From contig WRMX01000001.1 in the NCBI GenBank assembly GCA_009776905.1, positions 1 to 53,670 on the forward strand: a DNA stretch of 53,670 nt, in the 5' to 3' direction. The DNA comes from Oscillospiraceae bacterium. GTDB lineage: Bacteria; Bacillota; Clostridia; Oscillospirales; Oscillospiraceae. This document shows positions 9,615 to 16,629 of the stretch, piece after piece; within the stretch, counting starts at the first letter, position 1, and each line of letters opens with the position of its first letter. The notes under the pieces are model-generated. The model was not told the DNA's origin and did not search any database. It saw nothing but the letters and a program-made list of their open reading frames with translations. The position numbers and the translations under genes were made by a program.

Positions 9615-10808
9615 TTGAAAATCGGCATATTCGGCGGGACATTCAACCCGCCCCACATCGGCCATTTGCAGTCGGCCAAAACAGCCGCGAAGCAACTGGG
9701 CCTCGACAGGCTGCTGATCGTCCCTGCGGGAGCGCCCCCGCACAAGCCGCTGCCGGAGGGCACCCCTTCGGCGGATGTTCGGCTGTCGCTCGTGCACGCG
9801 ACGTTCGACGATGTAAGAGGCGCGGCCGTTTCGGACATTGAAATTAAGGACTCAAAGTTTAAATATACTGTAGATACGGTCAAAGCGATTAAAAAAGAGT
9901 ATAATGGAGCGCGGATGTTTCTTTTAGTCGGCGCGGACATGTTTTTATCGCTCGGAACGTGGAAGGACAGCGAATCATTGCTAAAAAGCGTCACTCCTGC
10001 AGTGTTTTCACGCAACGCGGACGACAATCGGAACATCAGCGTTTACTCGGACGAGCTGCAAGAGCTTTTCGGAACGCGCACGGAGATAATCGAAAACGAC
10101 GTCCTCGACATCTCCTCCTCGCAACTGCGCAGGCTCCTTCCGCAGCGAGAAGGAGTAAGATACATAACAGATACAACTTATTCATATATTATAAAAGGCA
10201 GGCTTTATGGCGCGAAACCTGACTGGGCTTGGTTGCGCGGCAAGGCATATGCGATGCTCGACCCCAAAAGGGTGCCGCATGTCGCGGGCTGCGAGTCGGA
10301 AGCCGTGAAGCTGGCGGAGAGGTGGGGCGCCGACGTTGACGACGCGCGCGAGGCCGGCATCCTTCACGATATAACAAAAAAGCTGGATACCGCCGAGCAT
10401 ATCGGCATCCTCGCGCAAAATGGGATATACATAAAAAACCTTCAAAACTCCGAAGAAAAGCTCCTGCATCCAAAAAGCGGCGCGGCGCTCGCAAGGACGG
10501 TTTTCGGCGTTTCCGATGAAGTTTCGAACGCCATTATGTGGCATACGACCGGCAGGCGCGGAATGTCCTTATTGGAAAAAGTCATATATCTGGCAGATTA
10601 CATCGAGCCCGAGAGGGACATCCCGGGGATCGACGAGCTCAGGAAAGAGGCTTACGCGGACATCGACAAGGCCATGATTATGGGCATGGAAATGAGCGTT
10701 GACGACATGAGGTCGCGAGGCATAATTCCAAACACAACGACATTTGACGCGCTTGATGATCTGCGCGAGCGCACGGCACCCGGAGCGATAATCCGGGAAT
10801 CTCGCTGA
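9615..10808 (+). CDS. nadD: fused nicotinate-nucleotide adenylyltransferase and YqeK-type HD hydrolase
   Basis: One 397-residue frame joins two enzymes that are normally adjacent genes. Residues 1 to about 195 are NadD, which makes deamido-NAD from nicotinate mononucleotide: GGTFNPPHIGH with the HIGH-type motif, FLLVGADMF, and the ISSTxLR-like SSSQLRRL. Residues about 205-397 are a YqeK-like HD-domain protein: HV.GCE.EA..LA, ILHDITKK, HTTGRRGMS and YLADYIEPER. YqeK homologues hydrolyse Ap4A symmetrically. The start is TTG at 9615 with AGGTGAT just upstream. No stop or frameshift separates the halves. It is followed by LCP and rsfS, the usual order in Clostridia. Confidence 0.94.
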   Translation: MKIGIFGGTFNPPHIGHLQSAKTAAKQLGLDRLLIVPAGAPPHKPLPEGTPSADVRLSLVHATFDDVRGAAVSDIEIKDSKFKYTVDTVKAIKKEYNGARMFLLVGADMFLSLGTWKDSESLLKSVTPAVFSRNADDNRNISVYSDELQELFGTRTEIIENDVLDISSSQLRRLLPQREGVRYITDTTYSYIIKGRLYGAKPDWAWLRGKAYAMLDPKRVPHVAGCESEAVKLAERWGADVDDAREAGILHDITKKLDTAEHIGILAQNGIYIKNLQNSEEKLLHPKSGAALARTVFGVSDEVSNAIMWHTTGRRGMSLLEKVIYLADYIEPERDIPGIDELRKEAYADIDKAMIMGMEMSVDDMRSRGIIPNTTTFDALDDLRERTAPGAIIRESR

Positions 10809-10863
10809 AGGACGAGCGTTTGGGGCTATTTTCCCGGACTCCCGTTAAAGAAAGGGCAAATAA

Positions 10864-12624
10864 ATGAAGTTGACCGGCACGAAAAGAAAAGGGCATCACC
10901 TGGTGAAGAACATCAGCAATGACACCGATGATTTCAACGGATTCGCCAGCGATGACAATATCGATGAAAAGGCATTTAAGTCAAAAAGAAGAAAAAAGCG
11001 CATATTGACGATTATTGCCATTGTTTTCGCAGTTTTCATCGTTACCGGCGTGTATCTTGCATATTTCGTCAAGACGGCCCGCGAAAATCCTCCACCCGTC
11101 AGAGAAGCGCCTTTTAGCAACGAATACGTCAACCCGCTTGAAATAGGCAAGTCAACCCCGCCGCAGCAAGCGCAGAGCGATTCAAAAACGAATAAAGTCT
11201 ATACAAGGCCGACCGACGAGCTGAAATTCACGTTTTTGCTCATGGCGCTCGACGATGGCAACGGCAACACCGACGTCATCATGGCAGCGACGCTTGACGC
11301 GACGAAGCATACGCTCAACATCGTCAGCATCCCGCGCGACACGCTTGTCAACGTCGGTTGGGACAATAAAAGGGCGAACGCAATTTATGCCAACATGCGA
11401 TACCAGCACGGCGGGAACAACAGCGACCTTGACGAGGTTATGGACGCGACCGTCGATCGATTTTCGGATGTGCTGGGGTATAAGGTCGATTATTGGGTTC
11501 TTGTGGACCTCAGGGCCTTCATCGAGCTGGTCGACGCGGTTGGCGGAGTCGAATACGACGTGCCTGTGGATATGAGTTACGATGACTACGATGCCGGCCT
11601 CCACATACACTTTGCAAAAGGGCCGCAGCTTTTGTCGGGGCAAAAAGCGATGGAAGTCCTCAGATTCAGGAAGGGGTATGCGAATGCCGACCTTGGCCGC
11701 ATCAACACCCAACAGGACTTTCTGTCCACTGCCGCGCAGCAGATTCTCGCGAAAAAGAAATCATTGAACATATATGAACTAGCCAAAATTTTCCTGCAAT
11801 ACGTCAAGACTGACCTGACTCTATCGTATCTAATTTGGATTGGCGAGGAAATGTTGAAACTGGACGCAGAAAACATCAATTTCTACACAATACCCAACAG
11901 TTATTACGACTCTACATATTTATCGATAAATGTGGAAGAATGGTTGGAACTCTTAAACGAAAAGTTGAACCCATTTAACGAAGATATTACGCCGCAGGAC
12001 GTCAGCATAGTGACTCGCGGCTCCAATGGCGTCACATACGTCACGGACGGCAATGCGCGGTCTTCAATGGGCGCGGGCAACAGGGGGTCAAGCAGTGCGA
12101 ATAATTCGCAGCAGAACGCCACTCCGAGCAGCAACCAAAGCACGGATTCAGATGACAGCCAGCAGAGCAATTCCGCCAATACCCTGCAAAGCAACCAAGG
12201 CGAGACACAATCTTCCGAACAGGCGTCGAACACTGAATATGATCCTGACGCTGAGCCGGGCGATGCGTTGCCGGGCGATGCGTTGCCGGGCGACAACGAT
12301 GGCGATCCGGATCATGATGATGGCATGACTCCCGATGATGCCCCGGAAATCGACCTCGGCGAGCAGACCGGTGAACAAACGGGCGAGCAGCCGCCTGACG
12401 GCGAGCAAACGGGCGAGCAGCAAACCTTGGATGCTGAGGATGGCGCTGAGGACGCGGCCTCCGAAATTCCTCCCGCTACGCAGGCCGATCCTGCGGATGG
12501 CGCGGGTACCGATCCCGCGCAGTCCGGCGAACAGCGGCCCGAGACAAGGATTGATGATCCTGCGCCTCCCGCGCAGCCGGTCGAAGAAGCGCCCCCCGCA
12601 TCCGCGCCGGAAATAGAGGAATAG
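10864..12624 (+). CDS. LytR-CpsA-Psr (LCP) family cell-wall glycopolymer ligase
   Basis: A membrane-anchored enzyme of the family that transfers undecaprenyl-linked glycopolymers, such as teichoic acids or capsule, to peptidoglycan. It has 586 residues: a cytoplasmic basic start, one transmembrane helix at about 50-70, then the LCP domain (about 120-310) with FTFLLMALDD, a conserved SIPRDT segment, DYWVLVDL, VDAVGGVEYDVP and the LR.RKGYANADLGRI arginine-rich motif. The last 200 residues are low-complexity (Ser/Asn/Gln, then Asp/Glu/Pro/Gly) with repeats such as GDALP and GEQT. The ribosome site GAAAGGG precedes the ATG. It lies between nadD-yqeK and rsfS, a frequent Clostridia arrangement. 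The substrate cannot be read from sequence. Confidence 0.93.
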   Translation: MKLTGTKRKGHHLVKNISNDTDDFNGFASDDNIDEKAFKSKRRKKRILTIIAIVFAVFIVTGVYLAYFVKTARENPPPVREAPFSNEYVNPLEIGKSTPPQQAQSDSKTNKVYTRPTDELKFTFLLMALDDGNGNTDVIMAATLDATKHTLNIVSIPRDTLVNVGWDNKRANAIYANMRYQHGGNNSDLDEVMDATVDRFSDVLGYKVDYWVLVDLRAFIELVDAVGGVEYDVPVDMSYDDYDAGLHIHFAKGPQLLSGQKAMEVLRFRKGYANADLGRINTQQDFLSTAAQQILAKKKSLNIYELAKIFLQYVKTDLTLSYLIWIGEEMLKLDAENINFYTIPNSYYDSTYLSINVEEWLELLNEKLNPFNEDITPQDVSIVTRGSNGVTYVTDGNARSSMGAGNRGSSSANNSQQNATPSSNQSTDSDDSQQSNSANTLQSNQGETQSSEQASNTEYDPDAEPGDALPGDALPGDNDGDPDHDDGMTPDDAPEIDLGEQTGEQTGEQPPDGEQTGEQQTLDAEDGAEDAASEIPPATQADPADGAGTDPAQSGEQRPETRIDDPAPPAQPVEEAPPASAPEIEE

Positions 12625-12683
12625 TAACTCAAAGGCACGAAACCTTGTTTCACGGAGACATAGCAGGCTTTGCGCAGTAACCG

Positions 12684-12697
12684 GGCGAATGTTCGCC
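12684..12697. other. short perfect hairpin between LCP gene and rsfS
   Basis: GGCGAA-TG-TTCGCC, a 6-bp perfect palindrome in the 152-bp gap. No T-run follows. The rest of the gap shows nothing clear apart from the rsfS ribosome site GAAAGGGG at 12762-12769. Confidence 0.3.
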
Positions 12698-12776
12698 AAC
12701 CCGATGTGGGCGCATCTGATGGCCAGTTTGCGACACGCCGCGGCTACGTAATAAACAAATTGAAAGGGGCATATTA

Positions 12777-13157
12777 GTGCTGACTCCTAAAGAAATCGTC
12801 GGTTTAATTTATAACGCGCTTGACAGCAAGAAGGCAAAAGACATAAACCTGCTGCGGACTAGAGAAATCACCATACTCGCCGATTATTTCATAATCTGCA
12901 CAGCGACATCCACCACGCACATGAAGACGCTTTCCGACGAAGTCGAGAAAGTGCTCAAGGAAAACGGCGAGACGCCCCGCAGGCGGGAAGGCCGAAGCGC
13001 GGGCGGATGGGTTCTGCTCGACTTCGCTTGCGTGGTCATACACATTTTTTTGCAAGAAACGCGCGAGTTCTATTCACTGGAGAGGTTATGGAGCGACGCG
13101 GAAAGCATAGATCCGGCGACTGTTATAACGAGGAGCCCCGCGCTTCCCATGATATAG
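12777..13157 (+). CDS. rsfS: ribosomal silencing factor RsfS
   Basis: Iojap/RsfS family protein of 126 residues. It binds ribosomal protein uL14 on the 50S subunit and blocks subunit joining when nutrients are short. Family features are the start around KEIVGLIYNALDSKKAKDI, the DYFIICTA segment followed by H-MKTLSDEVE, and the C-terminal block GGWVLLDFACVVIHIFLQETREFYSLERLW. The start is GTG at 12777, placed 7 nt after GAAAGGGG. It closes the nadD-yqeK-LCP-rsfS group. Confidence 0.95.
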   Translation: MLTPKEIVGLIYNALDSKKAKDINLLRTREITILADYFIICTATSTTHMKTLSDEVEKVLKENGETPRRREGRSAGGWVLLDFACVVIHIFLQETREFYSLERLWSDAESIDPATVITRSPALPMI

Positions 13158-13228
13158 CCGGCACGCGCGGCCGCGCGCTCCAGCTAATTCGCTCTATGAA
13201 AATCCGGATAGGGGTTGGATATGGGCCT

Positions 13229-13268
13229 GAATTTGAACTAGAATCTGAATTTGAATCTGAACTTGAAG
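13229..13268. repeat. short GAATTTGAA/GAATCTGAA tandem repeat
   Basis: About 40 bp of imperfect 6-bp and 12-bp units (GAATTTGAACTA, GAATCTGAATTT, GAATCTGAACTT) directly upstream of the carboxypeptidase ribosome site GAAGAGGAG. It is one of several simple repeats in this window and is probably transcribed in the leader. Confidence 0.6.
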
Positions 13269-13283
13269 AGGAGCATGATCATA

Positions 13284-14750
13284 ATGAATCGAATGCGCAG
13301 ACAAACAACTATTTTCATCGTAATAATATTGGTATTGACAACAACAATTCCTTTACAAGCCACTGCGGCGGACGTCGGAGGCCGCACGATATCTTCCAAG
13401 GGCGCATGCGTAATCGATTTTGAAACAGGCATAGTGGTTTACGGATATGAGGCGGATACCCAGAGGGTGCCAGCCAGCATGACGAAGCTCATGTCGGTGC
13501 TCGTCGTCTATGACGCGATAAAGGCAGGGGAAATCAGCCTGGATACCATGGTAAAGATCAGCGCCGGGGTCAGCAAGCTGTCGTACAACCTTGAATACTC
13601 CAACGTGCCGCTGCCGGAAGGGATTACAGTCGCGGTGAGGGATCTGCTGAATGCGGTCATGGTTTGCTCCGCCTGCGCTGCGGCGACCGCGCTTGCAGAA
13701 GGCATATGCGGGAGCGAGTCCGCATTCGTCTCGCGTATGAACAAAAAGGCGGGCGCGCTCGGCATAAGCGCGTCCTTTTCGGATTCGCATGGGATTTCAT
13801 CGAGCAATAAAATAACGCCCGCAGGGATGGCGGCGCTCACGCGCAGCCTCATCACGGACTATCCGGAAGTAATCAATATTTCATCGAAAAAGGAAATCAT
13901 GTTCCGAGGGCTGGTATATAAGAACACTAACCAGCTGCTGAACGATTACAGCGGCGCTGATGGGATAAAGACGGGATATACCGATGCGGCGGGGTATTGC
14001 CTGACCGGCACTGCAAAGAGGGACGGGCGCCGGATCATAGCCGTCACGATGGGGTCGACCTCCGCATCGCGCTTTCAGGATGTGCAGATATTGCTCGATT
14101 ATGGTTTTGCGAACGCGGAGAGCGTTATTTCCGTGTATATGAGCAAGCAGATCGAAGAAGGTCCCGATGAAGAGGATTTGGCAGGCAGCGAACCGGGAGG
14201 GGAGCCCGGTAGCGAGCCCGGCGATGTGACAGATGCCGCGCTGGGCGGCGAAGGCGAGACACAACCCGGCGGCGAAGCAGGGGAGGGGTCCGGCGAAACA
14301 GGGACTGTGACAATATACTCATCGGCGTCGCCGTCGAGCGCGAACCTCATCCTCAACGGCAAGGAGATGCCGTTGAACGCATACCTCATCGGCGGCAGCC
14401 ATTACTTCAAGCTGCGCGACGTCGCGTTCCTGATGAAGGGCACCGAGTGCAGGTTCAACGTCGCATGGGACAACGCCGCGAAGTCGGTTGTCATGACTTC
14501 CGGCGTGAATTATCCGTATACGGGCAATATCCAGGGCGAGATCGGCGAGGATGCCCGGGCTTGCGAGCCCTCAACGTCAAGATTCTTCCTCGATGGCGTG
14601 GAATATGAGCTGGAGGCTTATTTGATCGGCGGCAACAATTACTTCAAGCTGCGTGAGCTCGGCGATCTTTTCAACTTCGACGTCGACTGGATAGGGGAGA
14701 CCCGCACGGTGATAATAGACACGGCGCAGGATGTGCAGAATGCAGCGTAG
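13284..14750 (+). CDS. D-alanyl-D-alanine carboxypeptidase (PBP5-like) with C-terminal copper-amine-oxidase-type repeats
   Basis: An exported serine peptidase, 488 residues, that would trim the terminal D-Ala of peptidoglycan stem peptides. A signal peptide is at residues 1-28. Catalytic motifs are ASMTK (SxxK, nucleophile Ser), a second motif CSAC where the usual SxN is SxC, and DGIKTGYT (KTG). SxC is unusual but known in the Streptomyces K15 DD-transpeptidase. A Gly/Glu/Pro repeat linker (GSEPGGEPGSEPG) follows. Two tandem repeats of the copper amine oxidase N-terminal-like type then close the protein, each with the core AYLIGG.(H/N)YFKLR; these are common in surface proteins of Clostridia. 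The start was chosen at 13284, 10 nt after AGAGGAG. Earlier starts at 13275 or 13251 have poorer spacing. Confidence 0.92.
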   Translation: MNRMRRQTTIFIVIILVLTTTIPLQATAADVGGRTISSKGACVIDFETGIVVYGYEADTQRVPASMTKLMSVLVVYDAIKAGEISLDTMVKISAGVSKLSYNLEYSNVPLPEGITVAVRDLLNAVMVCSACAAATALAEGICGSESAFVSRMNKKAGALGISASFSDSHGISSSNKITPAGMAALTRSLITDYPEVINISSKKEIMFRGLVYKNTNQLLNDYSGADGIKTGYTDAAGYCLTGTAKRDGRRIIAVTMGSTSASRFQDVQILLDYGFANAESVISVYMSKQIEEGPDEEDLAGSEPGGEPGSEPGDVTDAALGGEGETQPGGEAGEGSGETGTVTIYSSASPSSANLILNGKEMPLNAYLIGGSHYFKLRDVAFLMKGTECRFNVAWDNAAKSVVMTSGVNYPYTGNIQGEIGEDARACEPSTSRFFLDGVEYELEAYLIGGNNYFKLRELGDLFNFDVDWIGETRTVIIDTAQDVQNAA

Positions 14751-14802
14751 CGGACCCGCTCCGATGGATTTCGTACTGTGGTTGATGCTTATATCCAACG
14801 CA

Positions 14803-14825
14803 CATCGTACGTTTTTCATACGATG
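14803..14825. other. small hairpin downstream of carboxypeptidase gene
   Basis: CATCGTA and TACGATG form a perfect 7-bp stem around a T-rich loop. It is an accessory structure upstream of the stronger terminator at 14872. Confidence 0.35.
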
Positions 14826-14871
14826 AATGTAGTGGTCGGCATCTCGAGTAATATAATATATGCATGGAAGC

Positions 14872-14910
14872 GCCGCGCCTTGATACGAGGCGCGGCTGCA
14901 TTTTTGTTTT
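14872..14910 (+). terminator. rho-independent terminator ending the first plus-strand block
   Basis: GCCGCGCCT, a 7-nt loop, and AGGCGCGGC form a perfect 9-bp GC-rich stem, followed by TGCATTTTTGTTTT. The T-tract is on the plus strand, so it terminates transcription from the carboxypeptidase gene. It lies between convergent genes. Confidence 0.85.
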
Positions 14911-14927
14911 AAACAATGGGCGAGCAA

Positions 14928-15224
14928 TCACCGACCGCGGCGCGCAGCAATTGCAAAGTGGTGAAAATACCGCTCGACACCGTCATAGTCCGTGGAGTCG
15001 CCAAAGAACAAACGCAAAAACTCGTCTCGGGAACGCAAAATCTCACGCAACCGCGCCCCGCTGTGGCATTCCGCCGTCGCTGCAAACAGATCGAGAGCGC
15101 GGTCGATGGCGCCGTCGCGTCTGGCGGGGTTGTCGCGCGAGGCTATAGCTCTCCCAACCTCCGAGCCGATATTTCCCATCTGCTCGACTATGCTCAGAGT
15201 AGCCCATCTTTCGCGGTCAATCAT
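14928..15224 (-). CDS. conserved small helical protein of unknown function
   Basis: A 98-residue protein, not assigned a function. The composition is strongly helical with a central sequence GNIGSEVGRA, a RALDLF segment, an arginine-rich stretch with LREILRSRDEF and an aromatic end YFHHFAIAARR. I have the impression of a small family in Clostridia with this pattern but cannot name it. Its ATG at 15224 overlaps the last 8 bases of the recombinase gene (ATGATTGA), so the two are almost certainly co-translated. It may be a partner or accessory of the recombinase. It ends 17 bp from the terminator at 14872-14910. Confidence 0.7.
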   Translation of the reverse strand: MIDRERWATLSIVEQMGNIGSEVGRAIASRDNPARRDGAIDRALDLFAATAECHSGARLREILRSRDEFLRLFFGDSTDYDGVERYFHHFAIAARRGR

Positions 15225-16242
15225 CTTTCACCGCTCCTTCCTTTTTATATCCCGATAGGGGGGAACGCATGGCGGCGTCGCGGAGGCTGCTGTTCTCAAT
15301 GTGCGTGTATATCTGCGTCGTGTTGAGGTGCTCGTGGCCAAGCAGCTCCTGCAGCGTCCTGATGTCCACGCCGCTCTTCAGCATTAGCGTCGCGGCTGTG
15401 TGGCGGAGCTTGTGCGACGAATACTTCGTGCTGTCGAGCCCCGCTGCGAGCAAGTGCTTCTTGACGAGGCTGTGGATCGTCGACGTCGTGATCCTCGTGC
15501 GGCGGCTCGACAGGAACAGCGCCTTTTTGTCCAGAGGAGCGATCTGCTTCCTCACGAGCAGATAATCGTTTATGGCCGCTGCGCACGCGTCGTTGATATA
15601 GACGATGCGTTCTTTGTTGCCCTTACCAAGGACCCGGATCGAGTCTGCGCGTAAGTCCGTCAGATCGAGCCCCGCGAGCTCCGAAATGCGAAGTCCGCAG
15701 TTCAGGAATACTGTCAGTATGCAGAAATCGCGCTCTTTGTGCATCCCGGCGACGTTGTCCAGGAGCTTGAAGCTTTCGTCCAGATTGAGATATCGCGGGA
15801 GCGACTTCCGTAGTTTTGGTGAATCGAGGTCGGCGACGGGGTTCTCGCTCAGCATGTTGGCTTTCAGGGTGAGGTATTTGTAGTATGACCTGATGACGGC
15901 GATTTTGCGGGCGCGCGAGGCGGCGGTCAGGCCGTATTCAGTGTTGCGGCTGTTGCCGTGCTTCGGCCTGTCGCGCGACAGGAACGCAAGGTATTCGTAG
16001 ACGTCCGTAACTGTGACAGATTTGACGAGATCGATGTCGACGTCCATAATCGAAATTTCGTCGAACTCCGCGTTCTGCGGCGCGAGGTTCTTGTGCAGCT
16101 TCAGAAATCTGAAAAAGGTCCGCAGGTCGAGGAAGTATTCGTCGATGGTCCTTTTTGAATGGCCTTTTATCGTTTCGTGGTAGAATAGGAACTCCCGGAG
16201 TATTTCGGGAGAGCCGGCTCTGTAGTCCATGGTTGTTTTCAC
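15217..16242 (-). CDS. tyrosine recombinase (XerC/XerD-like integrase)
   Basis: A 341-residue site-specific recombinase. The N-terminal SAM-like core-binding domain (about 10-145) is followed by the catalytic domain. Catalytic residues visible in order are the Arg in NCGLRISELAGL, the Lys in VLGKGNKER, HKLRHTAAT (HxxR), GHEHLNTTQIYTH with the second His and the nucleophilic Tyr. The size suits a chromosome-dimer-resolution Xer protein or a small mobile-element integrase. No dif-like site was identified nearby, so the assignment to XerC or XerD is open. It overlaps the small downstream gene by 8 bp. A perfect 11-bp palindrome lies upstream at 16333-16358. Confidence 0.93.
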   Translation of the reverse strand: MKTTMDYRAGSPEILREFLFYHETIKGHSKRTIDEYFLDLRTFFRFLKLHKNLAPQNAEFDEISIMDVDIDLVKSVTVTDVYEYLAFLSRDRPKHGNSRNTEYGLTAASRARKIAVIRSYYKYLTLKANMLSENPVADLDSPKLRKSLPRYLNLDESFKLLDNVAGMHKERDFCILTVFLNCGLRISELAGLDLTDLRADSIRVLGKGNKERIVYINDACAAAINDYLLVRKQIAPLDKKALFLSSRRTRITTSTIHSLVKKHLLAAGLDSTKYSSHKLRHTAATLMLKSGVDIRTLQELLGHEHLNTTQIYTHIENSSLRDAAMRSPLSGYKKEGAVKDD

Positions 16243-16332
16243 CTCTGAATGCGTGTGGGTTCATGATGCGGCATGGGGGGCGGGCGGCTATGTCGTTGTG
16301 TTGTCCCAAGCCATTGTATTAAACCCACTACT

Positions 16333-16358
16333 TTGAACAAAATCTTTATTTTGTTCAA
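16333..16358 (-). promoter_or_regulatory. operator-like palindrome and possible promoter of the recombinase gene
   Basis: TTGAACAAAAT-CTTT-ATTTTGTTCAA is a perfect 11-bp inverted repeat about 90 bp upstream of the recombinase start. On the minus strand its end overlaps a weak TTGTTC, a 16-bp spacer and TACAAT, a possible promoter. The arrangement suggests a repressor site, but the regulator is unknown. The spacing does not fit the Firmicute LexA box. Confidence 0.45.
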
Positions 16359-16433
16359 TCGGCTGTGTGGGATAAATGCGGCCGGTCCAAGCGGCTCACG
16401 GCATTGCGCTCATATCCCCCCTGCGCATGCGAG

Positions 16434-16463
16434 GAAAGATTCTTCGCTGCGCCCGGAATGACA
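16434..16463 (-). repeat. dispersed intergenic repeat (GAAAGATTCTTCGCTGCGC type)
   Basis: One of five copies in this window of a repeat whose other strand reads GTCATTCTGAGCGAAGCG...GAATCTTT. Other copies are at 28153-28180, 30728-30755, 30773-30798 and 53226-53243. All are in or at the edge of gaps between genes. Confidence 0.75.
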
Positions 16464-16478
16464 CGGGTCGGTAAATAA

Positions 16479-16617
16479 CTTTATTATCGAACGAAGCGAG
16501 TGTCGCGTCGCGCTAGCGCGACATGACCGAGCAAGTGACGATATCAAAAACTCTTATACCGCGCGGCTGTGCCGCGCATAGCGCGCCGAAGGCGCGAAGT
16601 CCAGGGCTCTGCCCTGG
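16479..16617. repeat. cluster of four perfect palindromes in a 387-bp gap
   Basis: The gap between the recombinase start and the leuS stop holds no gene. From 16479 it contains TTTATTATCGAACGAAGCG, shared with 34534-34552. Four GC-rich hairpins follow: GTCGCGCTAGCGCGAC (16507-16522), GCGCGGC-TGT-GCCGCGC (16561-16577), CGCGCC-GAA-GGCGCG (16582-16596) and CCAGGGC-TCT-GCCCTGG (16601-16617). A TTTTT run follows the last at about 16626, so on the plus strand it could terminate transcription. It looks like a repetitive extragenic palindrome array. Confidence 0.7.
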
Positions 16618-16629
16618 GGTATATAGTTT

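Noticed and set aside
16333..16358. LexA/SOS box upstream of the recombinase
   Set aside because: The GAAC and GTTC half-sites are 14 bp apart; the Firmicute LexA box has a 4-bp gap.
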